NCBI GenBank assembly: GCA_022447855.1
Contig: JAKUTX010000002.1
Location: 1-64,000, forward strand
Direction of reading: 5' to 3'
Length of the DNA stretch: 64,000 nucleotides
DNA from: UBA6927 sp022447855
Lineage (GTDB): Bacteria; Chloroflexota; Dehalococcoidia; Lucifugimonadales; UBA6927
Position numbers and translations under genes: made by a program. Shown here piece by piece: positions 1-8,222 of this stretch. The notes under the pieces were generated by a model. The model was not told where the DNA came from and ran no database searches. It saw only the letters and a program-made list of their open reading frames with translations. The number at the start of each line of letters is the position of its first letter. Position 1 is the first letter of the stretch.

Positions 1-316
1 TTGGCGCTGCAAGGGTAACCTTACCCGCTGCAGTTTCTTTAGCAGCAACTACTTGTGCTGCAGTCTGTACTGTGGCTGCCTTAGCAGGAGCAGCCGCAAC
101 TGCTGCTGCAGGTGCTGGAACTGCTGTGGCTGAAACACCAGAAGGTGCTGCACGTGCCTGTTGAGCACTTGGAGCCCCCTGTGTTTGCGCGGCTGCTTGT
201 GGAGCTGCTGCAGGAGCAGATGATGAATCATCGTCGCTAGGACAAGCAACCATCATCAAAGAAATTACTGCAGTCATCGCCAAAAACACCACAACTTTAG
301 TGTGTTTTGTTAGCAT
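1..316 (-). CDS. Secreted lipoprotein, N-terminal part (runs off window)
   Basis: Only the first 105 codons lie in the window. The start at 316 follows a strong Shine-Dalgarno (AAGGAGGA). The protein begins with a basic stretch (MLTKHTK), then a hydrophobic core ending in MMVAC, which reads as a lipobox with Cys25 as the lipidated residue. It continues with a PSDDDSSS linker and about 75 residues of Ala/Pro/Gln/Val-rich low-complexity sequence. Such a linker is common ahead of the folded domain of extracellular solute-binding lipoproteins in marine Chloroflexota, so an ABC-transporter substrate-binding protein is the likeliest identity. The binding domain itself is outside the window, so this is inference. 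No stop codon is reached before the edge. Confidence 0.75.
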   Translation of the reverse strand, partial: MLTKHTKVVVFLAMTAVISLMMVACPSDDDSSSAPAAAPQAAAQTQGAPSAQQARAAPSGVSATAVPAPAAAVAAAPAKAATVQTAAQVVAAKETAAGKVTLAAP

Positions 317-438
317 TTGTCATTCCTCCTTCGGAAATTTTAATGATCTAAGGTATAAGATTTGTCCCTAGACCACGACATATATACAATGAAAGAATCG
401 GCGCGTTTAGACACCCATCCCATTCAATAATTTTGTGA

Positions 439-468
439 ATAATACTTTATTAGCACACCTAATGTCAA
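439..468 (-). promoter_or_regulatory. Sigma-70-type promoter for the lipoprotein gene
   Basis: On the minus strand a consensus -35 (TTGACA, 463-468) is followed by an 18-base spacer and a -10 (TATTAT, 439-444). Transcription would start near 432, leaving an untranslated leader of about 115 bases before the start codon at 316. No obvious structure was recognised in that leader. Confidence 0.6.
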
Positions 469-525
469 TCGGAGAATGTTACAAATATGGGCTTTTACAC
501 ATTATAGATAGAGTGCTATCTTCAA

Positions 526-2292
526 CTATGGGGCAATCCCATCCCAATCTGAAGACAGAACGTCATTCACATCCCAATAACCTGATGCCCTTGCACGAGG
601 CCTATCAGTAGTAATGACGTCTAGAACATATGGGATTTCGGATTTAATTGCTTCATCAATTGCCGGTCGCAAGTCTTCAGGATTATCTATGCGCTTTCCA
701 CCAGCACCGACTGACCTAGCAAATGCTGCAAAATCAGGATTGTAAGGTTCTTTTTCATCCTCTATCCTAAATTCAGTCCCGGTTAATCGTTTCCAATGTC
801 GATTTTGATAAAAAGCGATAATATTGTACGAATAATTATTCATTACTACCCAGACAACTGGGATTTTAAATTCTACTGCAGCAATCACCGTTTGCAGTGT
901 TGACCGAAACGCCCCATCCCCAACAACTGCTACTACTGGAACTTCAGGATTTCCTAATTTTGCACCCAAGGCAGCCGCAACTTCTTGTCCCATTGTGCTA
1001 TATCCACTACCCACGATATGAGTGCCAGGGGTCTTAAATCGAAAATGTTGGCCGGCTGCGTGTCTAATGCCTACGCCGCTGATTAAAACTCCTTTGCCAT
1101 CTGATGCCAAATCTATAGAATCTCTTACATCCCCCAAAAGTCTTTCCACACAAATAGGTTTTTCAGCTGATTGTTCAAATTCGGCAAGTTCTGCAAACCA
1201 TTTTTGTTTCTCTTGAATCATCCCCTCAACCCAAGGTGTACTGGTTTTAGGATCAGAAAAATTCGGAACTTCATCTATCATCTGTTGTAAAACTGAGCTG
1301 GCGTCACCCACAACTCCTACTTCTACAGGATAGATCTTACCAATCTCATAAGAATTAATATCAATATGAATTAATTTTGATTGTTTAGAGTTGAAAAAGT
1401 TTTCACTAGACCAAGAACTTGTATCCATCTCAGGCATTCGGGTGCCAATCGCCATTATTACATCAGCATCACGTGCTAAAGCGTTTGCAACAGGAGTGCC
1501 TACAACACCAGTGAATCCAGCACTAAGTGGATGCTCGCTATTAATTGCTCCCTGCCCACTCATAGTAGTTGCTACTGGAACATTTAGGTATTCAGCCAAA
1601 GAAGTCAATTGAGTAGAAGCTTCACTTAGCAAAACTCCATTACCAGCAAAAATCAATGGCTTTTCGGCAGAAACTAATAAATCTAAAGCATTATGTACTT
1701 GATTTGGGTCAGCCAAAATTTTCTTAGTGCTTGGTCTATGAGCAGGCAAATCTCTTAGTTCATAATCTGATTTGTAAGACAAGAAATCTAATGGCACATG
1801 AACCATGACTGGACCAGGATTTCCAGACAGTGCGTAGTTAAATGCATTTGAAATCACATGGGGTAAGAGTGAAGCATGTGCAACACGAAATACTCTTTTA
1901 GTAACAGGTCTGAAAAGTTCAAATTGCTGATCTTCTCCATGTTCATTCATCTCCTGATATCCTCCAGTTCCACTATAAAAACTAGGAATACCACCGCAAA
2001 TCACCACCATTGCAGAAGAATCCAGTAACGCATCGGCCATGCCAGCAATAACGTTTGTGGCCCCAGGACCAACCGTAGTTGTGACAACTGCAGGCTTATG
2101 AGTAACCCGAAAATATGCATCAGCAGCGTGAGCGGCAATCTGCTCATGCGGTACAGTAATAAATTTTATTTCAGAATCGATCAGGGGGTCTAAAAACGCT
2201 AAATTTGCATGACCTGCCATTCCGAAAACATATTCCACTCCCTGACTTTCTAAAGACTTAACTATAGCTTCGCCACCTGTCATTTGAGACAT
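526..2292 (-). CDS. Acetolactate-synthase-like thiamine-diphosphate enzyme
   Basis: A 588-residue ThDP-dependent enzyme of the acetolactate synthase / benzoylformate decarboxylase / oxalyl-CoA decarboxylase superfamily. The N-terminal Pyr domain carries the catalytic glutamate in a VPHEQ motif (Glu50) and a GPGATN motif (75-80). The C-terminal PP domain has the ThDP/Mg motif, GDG at 458-460 with its paired Asn-Asn at 485-486. The start at 2292 has GGTGAG six bases upstream. No regulatory small subunit or other branched-chain amino acid gene is nearby, so a catabolic carboligase or decarboxylase is more likely than biosynthetic IlvB. It is followed at short distance upstream by an oxidoreductase on the same strand, suggesting co-transcription. 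The substrate cannot be told from sequence. Confidence 0.85.
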   Translation of the reverse strand: MSQMTGGEAIVKSLESQGVEYVFGMAGHANLAFLDPLIDSEIKFITVPHEQIAAHAADAYFRVTHKPAVVTTTVGPGATNVIAGMADALLDSSAMVVICGGIPSFYSGTGGYQEMNEHGEDQQFELFRPVTKRVFRVAHASLLPHVISNAFNYALSGNPGPVMVHVPLDFLSYKSDYELRDLPAHRPSTKKILADPNQVHNALDLLVSAEKPLIFAGNGVLLSEASTQLTSLAEYLNVPVATTMSGQGAINSEHPLSAGFTGVVGTPVANALARDADVIMAIGTRMPEMDTSSWSSENFFNSKQSKLIHIDINSYEIGKIYPVEVGVVGDASSVLQQMIDEVPNFSDPKTSTPWVEGMIQEKQKWFAELAEFEQSAEKPICVERLLGDVRDSIDLASDGKGVLISGVGIRHAAGQHFRFKTPGTHIVGSGYSTMGQEVAAALGAKLGNPEVPVVAVVGDGAFRSTLQTVIAAVEFKIPVVWVVMNNYSYNIIAFYQNRHWKRLTGTEFRIEDEKEPYNPDFAAFARSVGAGGKRIDNPEDLRPAIDEAIKSEIPYVLDVITTDRPRARASGYWDVNDVLSSDWDGIAP

Positions 2293-2337
2293 AATATACT
2301 CACCATTTTCCCAAGAAAAAACCTAACATCAAACAAA

Positions 2338-3372
2338 CTACACTTCTGCAATATCTACGGGTATTGTTCTGCCTTGAGCAGAAGATTGGGTAGCAGCATC
2401 AATTACTCTTTGCACATGCAAGCCCTGTTCTCCTGAAACTGAATATTGTTCTCCTGACTCAATGGCTTTTGAAAATTCTCTCACTTGTGCACGATAGGTA
2501 TTTTGAGGAGTCACTGGAATCTCTTCTGGAACAGATTCTGTCTGTCCTCCATCGACGGCTTTTTGGTAATAAAGTGTTCCCCCAGGCAATTGTCCCAAGG
2601 TTTCTTCAGCTCTCAAAATACCTTCACTTCCAAAAACTTCTAACAACCTTCGACCATACCAATTGGGAACACCATACCAAATATCAAGATTACCATGAGC
2701 TCCATTTTCAAATCTTACAAGAAGCGTTTCCATATCCGGCACGTCATAATTGTGTGTCACATTATCAGAGAATGCATTAACATCTCTTATGTTTCCTAAC
2801 ATCATGTTACAAATATCTATTGCATGCGAACCTTGGTTCTGTAAAGGACCGCCACCAACAATCTCGGGATCTAAATTCCAACTTTTCCCTTTTCCTTCTG
2901 CAACCCATAAACAATATCTTGCATGTAATCCAGCAGGCTTTCCAATAGCACCTGCATCAATAAGCTCTTTCATTTTCATATGAATTGAGTGGTGTCTCAT
3001 CATAAAACCGGTACCCAACTGAACATTATTTTCACGACAAACTTTTATCATCTGTTCACATTCTGCACCTGTCATTGCTAAGGGCTTTTCCGCAAGAACA
3101 TGCTTTCCAAATCTTGCAGCCATGATAGTGACTTCAGCCCTTGCAAAAGGAGGTACAGGAATATAGACAGCCTCTATATCTGGATCAGACAAAAGTGCTT
3201 CTACATTGTCATATGATTTAACATCCCACCGCTCAGCAGTCTCATCAGCAGCTTTTTGGTTGACATCCGCTACGCCCAACAAATTTACATTTTCTTCAGG
3301 GAGAAATGCTTCTGGAATCATCCGTCCATTTGCAATTCCGCCTGCTCCAATAACACCCCAATTTACTGCCAT
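2338..3372 (-). CDS. Gfo/Idh/MocA-family NAD(P) oxidoreductase
   Basis: A 344-residue dehydrogenase of the glucose-fructose / inositol dehydrogenase family. Seen in sequence: the N-terminal Rossmann glycine motif GAGGIA (9-14), the family signature Glu-Lys-Pro at 95-97, whose lysine is part of the active site, and a C-terminal-domain motif GSHAID (181-186) with His183. The start at 3372 was chosen because AAGGAGGA lies just before that ATG; an in-frame TTG fifteen bases upstream overlaps the ribosome binding site. The family oxidises sugars, inositols and related polyols, or reduces them. The gene lies 45 bases upstream of the ThDP enzyme gene on the same strand, so the two probably form an operon. 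The exact substrate is unknown. Confidence 0.88.
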   Translation of the reverse strand: MAVNWGVIGAGGIANGRMIPEAFLPEENVNLLGVADVNQKAADETAERWDVKSYDNVEALLSDPDIEAVYIPVPPFARAEVTIMAARFGKHVLAEKPLAMTGAECEQMIKVCRENNVQLGTGFMMRHHSIHMKMKELIDAGAIGKPAGLHARYCLWVAEGKGKSWNLDPEIVGGGPLQNQGSHAIDICNMMLGNIRDVNAFSDNVTHNYDVPDMETLLVRFENGAHGNLDIWYGVPNWYGRRLLEVFGSEGILRAEETLGQLPGGTLYYQKAVDGGQTESVPEEIPVTPQNTYRAQVREFSKAIESGEQYSVSGEQGLHVQRVIDAATQSSAQGRTIPVDIAEV

Positions 3373-3443
3373 TTTGTCCTCCTTCAATTCTGATCCTTAA
3401 ATTCCGATGATTATACAACAGATTTTACGCAATTAATGACAAA

Positions 3444-4106
3444 TCAGTTGATTTTAATCCTGCCAGTAACATATTCGATACCATTAATTATTATTTGCTG
3501 AAAAGCCGGATTGCTAAAGCTCAATCCATCATGGCCTAACAAAGTTTGCATCACCAAACCATTGCCATATTTTCTTGTCCACGCCATCGGTCTTGGTAAA
3601 CCAAGCCACTCTGTTGCAAGAAATACTTCATTTCCGTCCCACCATCCCAGCTGTTTGGGTTTATCAGGGCACTCATAATACAATTCATCATTTGCAATAA
3701 ACTTCTCCAAATCTTTCGAGCAAGGATGGGTTTCATCCCATACAGTCACTTCAAATTGCCCATATGGGGAATGTTTACATACTTTGGTAATCCATCCACC
3801 CCCAGTAATTTCCTGGTATTCATCCCAATTCTCTGGTCTCTGCCCTGAAACGTGGATACAAACGAAACCCTTTCCCTCAGAAACAAAATTTATCAGGCCT
3901 TCTTGTTCTTTTTCATTTAAAGCAAGATCCCCATATCTGAGAGTGTTAAAGACTAATGCATCATAATTTTCCATATCTTTTCCTGACAGCAACGATGCAT
4001 CTTCAGAAACTGTCAAAGAATATCCCGCATCTTTTAAAAAGCTCTCCAATATAGGTGTTGTTTCTTTATATGGATGATTGCCTCCAGATAAGACTAAAAG
4101 TTTCAT
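3444..4106 (-). CDS. ThuA-like domain protein
   Basis: A 220-residue single-domain protein with a glutamine-amidotransferase-like (flavodoxin-type) fold of the ThuA family. Seen: the N-terminal strand MKLLVLSGG with NHPY, a VCIHVSGQ segment near residue 80, a GGGW motif and the typical NDELYY stretch. ThuA proteins take part in trehalose or related sugar utilisation in rhizobia, and ThuA-like domains commonly sit beside Gfo/Idh oxidoreductases, as here. The start is supported by GGAGGT upstream. It probably belongs to the leftward transcription unit with the oxidoreductase and ThDP enzyme. A biochemical role is not established for the family. Confidence 0.8.
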   Translation of the reverse strand: MKLLVLSGGNHPYKETTPILESFLKDAGYSLTVSEDASLLSGKDMENYDALVFNTLRYGDLALNEKEQEGLINFVSEGKGFVCIHVSGQRPENWDEYQEITGGGWITKVCKHSPYGQFEVTVWDETHPCSKDLEKFIANDELYYECPDKPKQLGWWDGNEVFLATEWLGLPRPMAWTRKYGNGLVMQTLLGHDGLSFSNPAFQQIIINGIEYVTGRIKIN

Positions 4107-4258
4107 TCAATACCTCCAACATATCGTTATTCTAAACATCTCGCTACGTCCAACTATGCTACTCTCATCTAATTTCAAATATCAACTATTTGCAAGATAG
4201 ATCAACCCGTGCTAATCTCCGAGAGATTTTAAGCAACTTTTTTGATTTGGAGGAAACT

Positions 4259-5353
4259 ATGAAGGCAGCTATCATGGTAGGAGCTAACGAACCCGTAGAG
4301 ATTCACGATATCTCAATTGACCAACCTGGCCCGCGTGAAGTACTAATACGTACAGGTGCTTCTGGAGTATGCCATAGTGAACTGCATTTTTTGCAAGGAC
4401 TTTATTCACAAAACACCCCTACCGTACTTGGACACGAAGGTGCAGGAACCGTTGAAAAAGTTGGAGAACTTGTTAGTTATGTAAAGCCAGGAGATAGGGT
4501 AATAACCTGTCTTTCTAGCTTTTGTGGGAACTGTGAAAGGTGCCTATCTGGCCGACCAAATATGTGTATGAACAAGTCTGAATTAGAGCGTGAATCAGGA
4601 TCAACTCCTAGGCTTAGTAAAAATGGGGAAAAGTTTTTCGCCCTTTCTGGATTAGGAACTCACGCCGAACAAATGCTAGTCCATGAAAATGCAACTGTAA
4701 AAATAGAAGGTCACGATGATATTCCATACGAAGAGTTGGCACTTGTAGGATGCGGAGTTATGACTGGAATTGGAGCCGCTATTAATACCGCTGATGTGGA
4801 AGTCGGTGCAACTGTAGCCGTAATAGGTTGTGGAGGTGTGGGGCTAAATGTAATCCAGGGAGCTAACCTTGCAAATGCTGGCAAAATAATAGCGATCGAT
4901 CGTGAAGAAGTTAAATTAGGCATGGCGATGCAAATGGGTGCAACAGATGTTGTTGATGCATCCGTTCATACTGACATTAGCAAACGAATATTCGAACTCA
5001 CAGATGGACAAGGCGTTGATTATTCTTTCGAGGTTATCGGTTTAAAAGAAACTGCTGAAGCCGCTTTCCACATGCTTCGAAGAGGCGGAACTGCTACATT
5101 GATTGGTATGGTTCCTCAAGGAACGATGCTAGAAATTCCCGCCTGGAGTTGGGGTGAAAGACGAATACAGCATTCAAGTATTGGATCTAATCGATTCAGA
5201 GTACAAATTCCCCAACTGGTCGATCTCTATGCTCGTGGCAAAATCAAACTTGGAGACTTAGTCAGCCAAACCATGCCATTAGCAGACATTAACCAAGCTT
5301 TTGAAGATATGCAAAAAGGCCAGGTTGCCAGAACGGTTCTAACTTACGATTAA
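4259..5353 (+). CDS. Zinc-dependent alcohol dehydrogenase (MDR family)
   Basis: A 364-residue medium-chain dehydrogenase/reductase. Catalytic-zinc ligands are Cys38, His59 (LGHEGAG) and Cys165. The structural-zinc lobe has Cys89, Cys92, Cys95 and Cys103. The NAD-binding Rossmann motif is GCGGVG (190-195) with Asp214 closing the second strand, which favours NAD(H). It most resembles the class III / NDMA-dependent / aryl-alcohol dehydrogenase branch. The start at 4259 has GGAGG just upstream; the reading frame stays open about 70 bases further but without a ribosome binding site. It is transcribed divergently from the ThuA-like gene and is followed by a strong terminator, so it is probably monocistronic. 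The alcohol or aldehyde substrate is unknown. Confidence 0.9.
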   Translation: MKAAIMVGANEPVEIHDISIDQPGPREVLIRTGASGVCHSELHFLQGLYSQNTPTVLGHEGAGTVEKVGELVSYVKPGDRVITCLSSFCGNCERCLSGRPNMCMNKSELERESGSTPRLSKNGEKFFALSGLGTHAEQMLVHENATVKIEGHDDIPYEELALVGCGVMTGIGAAINTADVEVGATVAVIGCGGVGLNVIQGANLANAGKIIAIDREEVKLGMAMQMGATDVVDASVHTDISKRIFELTDGQGVDYSFEVIGLKETAEAAFHMLRRGGTATLIGMVPQGTMLEIPAWSWGERRIQHSSIGSNRFRVQIPQLVDLYARGKIKLGDLVSQTMPLADINQAFEDMQKGQVARTVLTYD

Positions 5354-5369
5354 ATTAGTTTATGACAAC

Positions 5370-5412
5370 AAGAGCGGGCGGTTTGGATTCCCATGCCGCC
5401 CGTTCTTTATTT
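5370..5412 (+). terminator. Rho-independent terminator of the alcohol dehydrogenase gene
   Basis: A 12-bp GC-rich stem (arms 5370-5381 and 5396-5407, one G-T wobble) encloses a 14-base loop and runs into a T-rich tail. It begins 17 bases after the stop codon. Confidence 0.85.
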
Positions 5413-5570
5413 TGTCGAATTCCTAAGCCTCGCTCTTGAAGTAGAACTGCTCAGGATATGTATGGATTACCTCTAAATAACCAGACCATTACAGCAAACC
5501 ATGGAACTTACCCAGGTTCAAATTACTATTTCTATTCTTGATGCAAGATCTTGGTGCAAGAAAAATTTAG

Positions 5571-5777
5571 TCAACTATCAGAAGTATTACTAGTATTAAG
5601 CCAAAAAAATACCAAAATAAGAATAGGTATCAAAATTATTATCGCTCCAAACAATAATACCGCCGCTCCAGGGCCAAGATTTAAAACAGAGTCAATCTTA
5701 TGTTGTAACCACCCAAGAAGAACTGGATCAGCTGGTTCTCCATGATGAAGTAAATTAAAAATTTTAAAATTGAACAT
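5571..5777 (-). CDS. Small single-pass membrane protein coupled to the MFS gene
   Basis: A 68-residue protein with no family I recognise. Residues about 34-59 form one strongly hydrophobic transmembrane segment (AAVLLFGAIIILIPILILVF). The N-terminal third is mildly amphipathic with an LLHHGEPADP stretch, and the tail is short and polar (NTSNTSDS). Its ATG overlaps the stop codon of the upstream MFS gene in a TAATG junction, so it is read by translational coupling. That arrangement and the coherent membrane segment support a real gene. An accessory subunit or stabiliser of the transporter is a plausible role, but this is inference from position only. Confidence 0.65.
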   Translation of the reverse strand: MFNFKIFNLLHHGEPADPVLLGWLQHKIDSVLNLGPGAAVLLFGAIIILIPILILVFFWLNTSNTSDS

Positions 5778-7078
5778 TATGACATCTCTGGGGACAAGTT
5801 TTTTCGATATCTTTCAGACAGTTTTCGTTCACTTACTGTAACACTGAACAAAGCGGCCAAAATAAGCAAGGATCCCGCAATTGTGAACGGAAATTCATAA
5901 CCACCCGTCTTTTCAAATAAATACCCTGTCAGATAAATCGCTATTGCTCCACCTATTTGGTGAGAAAAAGTCATGATCCCAACAATCGTGCCCATTTTTT
6001 TCAATCCATAAATGTCTGCAGCAATAGATGAAGTCAGTGAAGCTGACGCAATCCAAGAAAGCCCTGCAACAAATGCAAAAACCCAAATCCCTAATATTTC
6101 GTCAAAAACTAACAAACTACCATAAGCTAAACCACGAACAGAATAGGTAATTGCTAGCAAATTTTTCCGTTGCATAAAATCAGAAAAAAATCCTATCATT
6201 ATCACACCTAGTCCATTGATTCCCATCATAAATCCAAAAGCTAAAGCAGCATTCCCTGGATTCATCCCTCGGTCAATTGCAAATGGCACATAATGAACAG
6301 CCATCATCGTGGTAGTAGTTCCACAAACAAAGTAAGCAATACTCAATTGCCAAATAGGCAGACTTTTTAGAATCTGCTTCCAAGAAGCATTTGACAAACT
6401 GCCAGAAGTTTTGAACTCAGATGCAGTTATTGTCGATTGCGCATCACTGCTTTTTAGCTCCGGATGATCTTGTTGGTTAACATCTTTTGGATTATTTCGT
6501 AAGATAATTAGTGCAAGAGGAAAAGCTAAAAATAATATAAAAGCCCCTAAAATTACCCAACTAAATCTCCATCCGCTGAGAAGAATTAGATAACTTGCAA
6601 ACGGTGCAAATAACACAGAACCTATTGAAACTCCCGCAGAACTAACAGATAATGCAAACCCACGTTTTCTATTAAACCACCTAGCAATTAGTGCATGAAT
6701 TGTCACGAATCCAACTCCTGTACCAGCAGTTGAAATCAAAAATCCATAAACCACAATCAGAAAAACAATATTTGATGTTAAGCTTAGGAGAATAGTTGCT
6801 GCTCCTAGCACCAACAAACTTAAAGTAATTACTGTCTTCCCCCCATCCGGCCGCGAATCATAAATCCAGCCTATGATAGGCGTTGAGACTGCATTACAAA
6901 AAACTCCGATGGCAAGAGCGAATGAAATAGTGTCTCTAGTCCAATTAAACTCCTGTTCCATGGGGATTACAAAAACACCGAATGAAGATCTAACTCCACC
7001 GCTAATTAATGTTGCGAAAAAGCAAGCAGCCAGTACAAACCAACCGTAATAAATGTGTTTTGTTTGAAAAATTCTCAT
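5777..7078 (-). CDS. MFS transporter (monocarboxylate / oxalate-formate type)
   Basis: A 433-residue major facilitator with about twelve hydrophobic segments in two six-helix halves. The N-terminus (YYGWFVLAACFFATLISGG) is typical of the monocarboxylate-porter and oxalate/formate antiporter branch. The loop between helices 2 and 3 has DSRPDGGK, and the cytoplasmic RWFNRKRG motif precedes helix 5. A central hydrophilic loop separates the halves near residues 195-225. The ribosome binding site is weak. The gene is divergent from the hydroxyisobutyrate-dehydrogenase-type gene and translationally coupled to a downstream small membrane protein. An organic acid is the likely cargo given the neighbouring acid-metabolising enzymes, but the substrate is inferred. 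Confidence 0.88.
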   Translation of the reverse strand: MRIFQTKHIYYGWFVLAACFFATLISGGVRSSFGVFVIPMEQEFNWTRDTISFALAIGVFCNAVSTPIIGWIYDSRPDGGKTVITLSLLVLGAATILLSLTSNIVFLIVVYGFLISTAGTGVGFVTIHALIARWFNRKRGFALSVSSAGVSIGSVLFAPFASYLILLSGWRFSWVILGAFILFLAFPLALIILRNNPKDVNQQDHPELKSSDAQSTITASEFKTSGSLSNASWKQILKSLPIWQLSIAYFVCGTTTTMMAVHYVPFAIDRGMNPGNAALAFGFMMGINGLGVIMIGFFSDFMQRKNLLAITYSVRGLAYGSLLVFDEILGIWVFAFVAGLSWIASASLTSSIAADIYGLKKMGTIVGIMTFSHQIGGAIAIYLTGYLFEKTGGYEFPFTIAGSLLILAALFSVTVSERKLSERYRKNLSPEMS

Positions 7079-7146
7079 AAAACTATATGATTTAATTCAT
7101 TTAAAATTCAGAATAGCATTTGGGACATAATCCCTCAATAAAAAAT

Positions 7147-7177
7147 ATGTTTACAAACCGGAAATAGCATGTTTACA
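7147..7177. repeat. Two direct copies of ATGTTTACA in a divergent promoter region
   Basis: Identical nonamers at 7147-7155 and 7169-7177, start to start 22 bases (two helical turns), lie between the divergent MFS and dehydrogenase genes. The spacing fits a regulator binding one face of the helix. No matching regulator gene is nearby. Confidence 0.35.
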
Positions 7178-7247
7178 TCGAAGAAACAATCTAAACAGAA
7201 ATTTTATATATAATTTTTCAAGAAATCCAAAGTATGTGAGGTAGTAA

Positions 7248-8138
7248 ATGTCTGAAAAAATTGGTTTTGTCGGGCTTGGAATTATGGGAAATCCTATGAG
7301 TCAAAATCTTCTGAAAGCAGGATTTTCTGTGAGGTGTTGGAATCGAACAGAATCTAAAATGACTGAAGTAGTAGATGCTGGCGCTGAAGCAGGTATTTCC
7401 GCATCTGATGTAGCGTCTCACAGTGACATCATTATCACTATGCTAAGTGATTCACCAGACGTTGAAGAAGTCATACTTGGAGAAAACGGAATTCTTCAAG
7501 GAGCTAACTCTGGATCGGTAGTAATTGATATGAGCACAATTTCTCCAAGTGTCACTCGAAACATTGCACAAAAACTAAGTTCCAAGGGAATTGAGATGAT
7601 GGACGCTCCAGTAAGTGGCAGTCTCCCTGGGGCTTTAAGCGGAACATTATCAATTATGATTGGTGGTTCGGAAAATACATTTGATAGATGCAAACCCATC
7701 TTTGACGTTCTTGGAGCCAGAATTACTCACTGCGGATCTAACGGAATGGGTCAAACAACTAAACTTGCTAATCAAATAATCGGACTAGGAAATTTAGCCG
7801 CATTATGTGAAGGACTTGTATTTGCAATCAAGGCTGGAGGAAATCCAGAAGCACTTATGAAAGCATTCACTGGTGGCGCAGCCAATTCTTGGATGGTGGA
7901 AAATCTGGGTGAAAAAATCTTGGATGGTGACTTTCTTCCTGGATTCATGGTTGATCTCGCTCAAAAAGACCTTAGGTTGGTACAAGAAGCTGCGGCCGAA
8001 TTACAAGTGCCATTACTCACCACTCCTACTGTAAGCAATTTATTCAGGGCTGCACAACAACTTGGAGCAGGGACTGATGGTATTCAAGGATACGTCAAAT
8101 CTCTAGAAGCAATTGCAGGAATAAATGCTAGAAGGTAA
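7248..8138 (+). CDS. 3-hydroxyisobutyrate-dehydrogenase-family enzyme
   Basis: A 296-residue beta-hydroxyacid dehydrogenase. Seen: the N-terminal NAD(P) motif GLGIMG (9-14), the substrate-binding signature DAPVSGS (119-125) and the catalytic lysine Lys172 in the GQTTKLANQ segment. Length is normal for the family. Members oxidise 3-hydroxyisobutyrate, tartronate semialdehyde, 6-phosphogluconate-like acids or reduce succinic semialdehyde; the sequence alone does not separate these. The residue after the second Rossmann strand is Asn32-Arg33, which is compatible with NADP. The gene has GAGGT upstream and is followed by a methyltransferase and an acyl-CoA ligase on the same strand. Confidence 0.88.
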   Translation: MSEKIGFVGLGIMGNPMSQNLLKAGFSVRCWNRTESKMTEVVDAGAEAGISASDVASHSDIIITMLSDSPDVEEVILGENGILQGANSGSVVIDMSTISPSVTRNIAQKLSSKGIEMMDAPVSGSLPGALSGTLSIMIGGSENTFDRCKPIFDVLGARITHCGSNGMGQTTKLANQIIGLGNLAALCEGLVFAIKAGGNPEALMKAFTGGAANSWMVENLGEKILDGDFLPGFMVDLAQKDLRLVQEAAAELQVPLLTTPTVSNLFRAAQQLGAGTDGIQGYVKSLEAIAGINARR

Positions 8139-8222
8139 AAATTTACTGGATTTACAAAATAATTCACAATAAAATGCCTAAAACATTTTGAAAAATATGT
8201 TACATGCTTGGAGTCAGTAATT

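Noticed and set aside
5551..5745. Plus-strand 64-codon frame downstream of the alcohol dehydrogenase gene
   Set aside because: It is antisense to the coupled small membrane protein, which has the better context (TAATG junction and a clean membrane helix).
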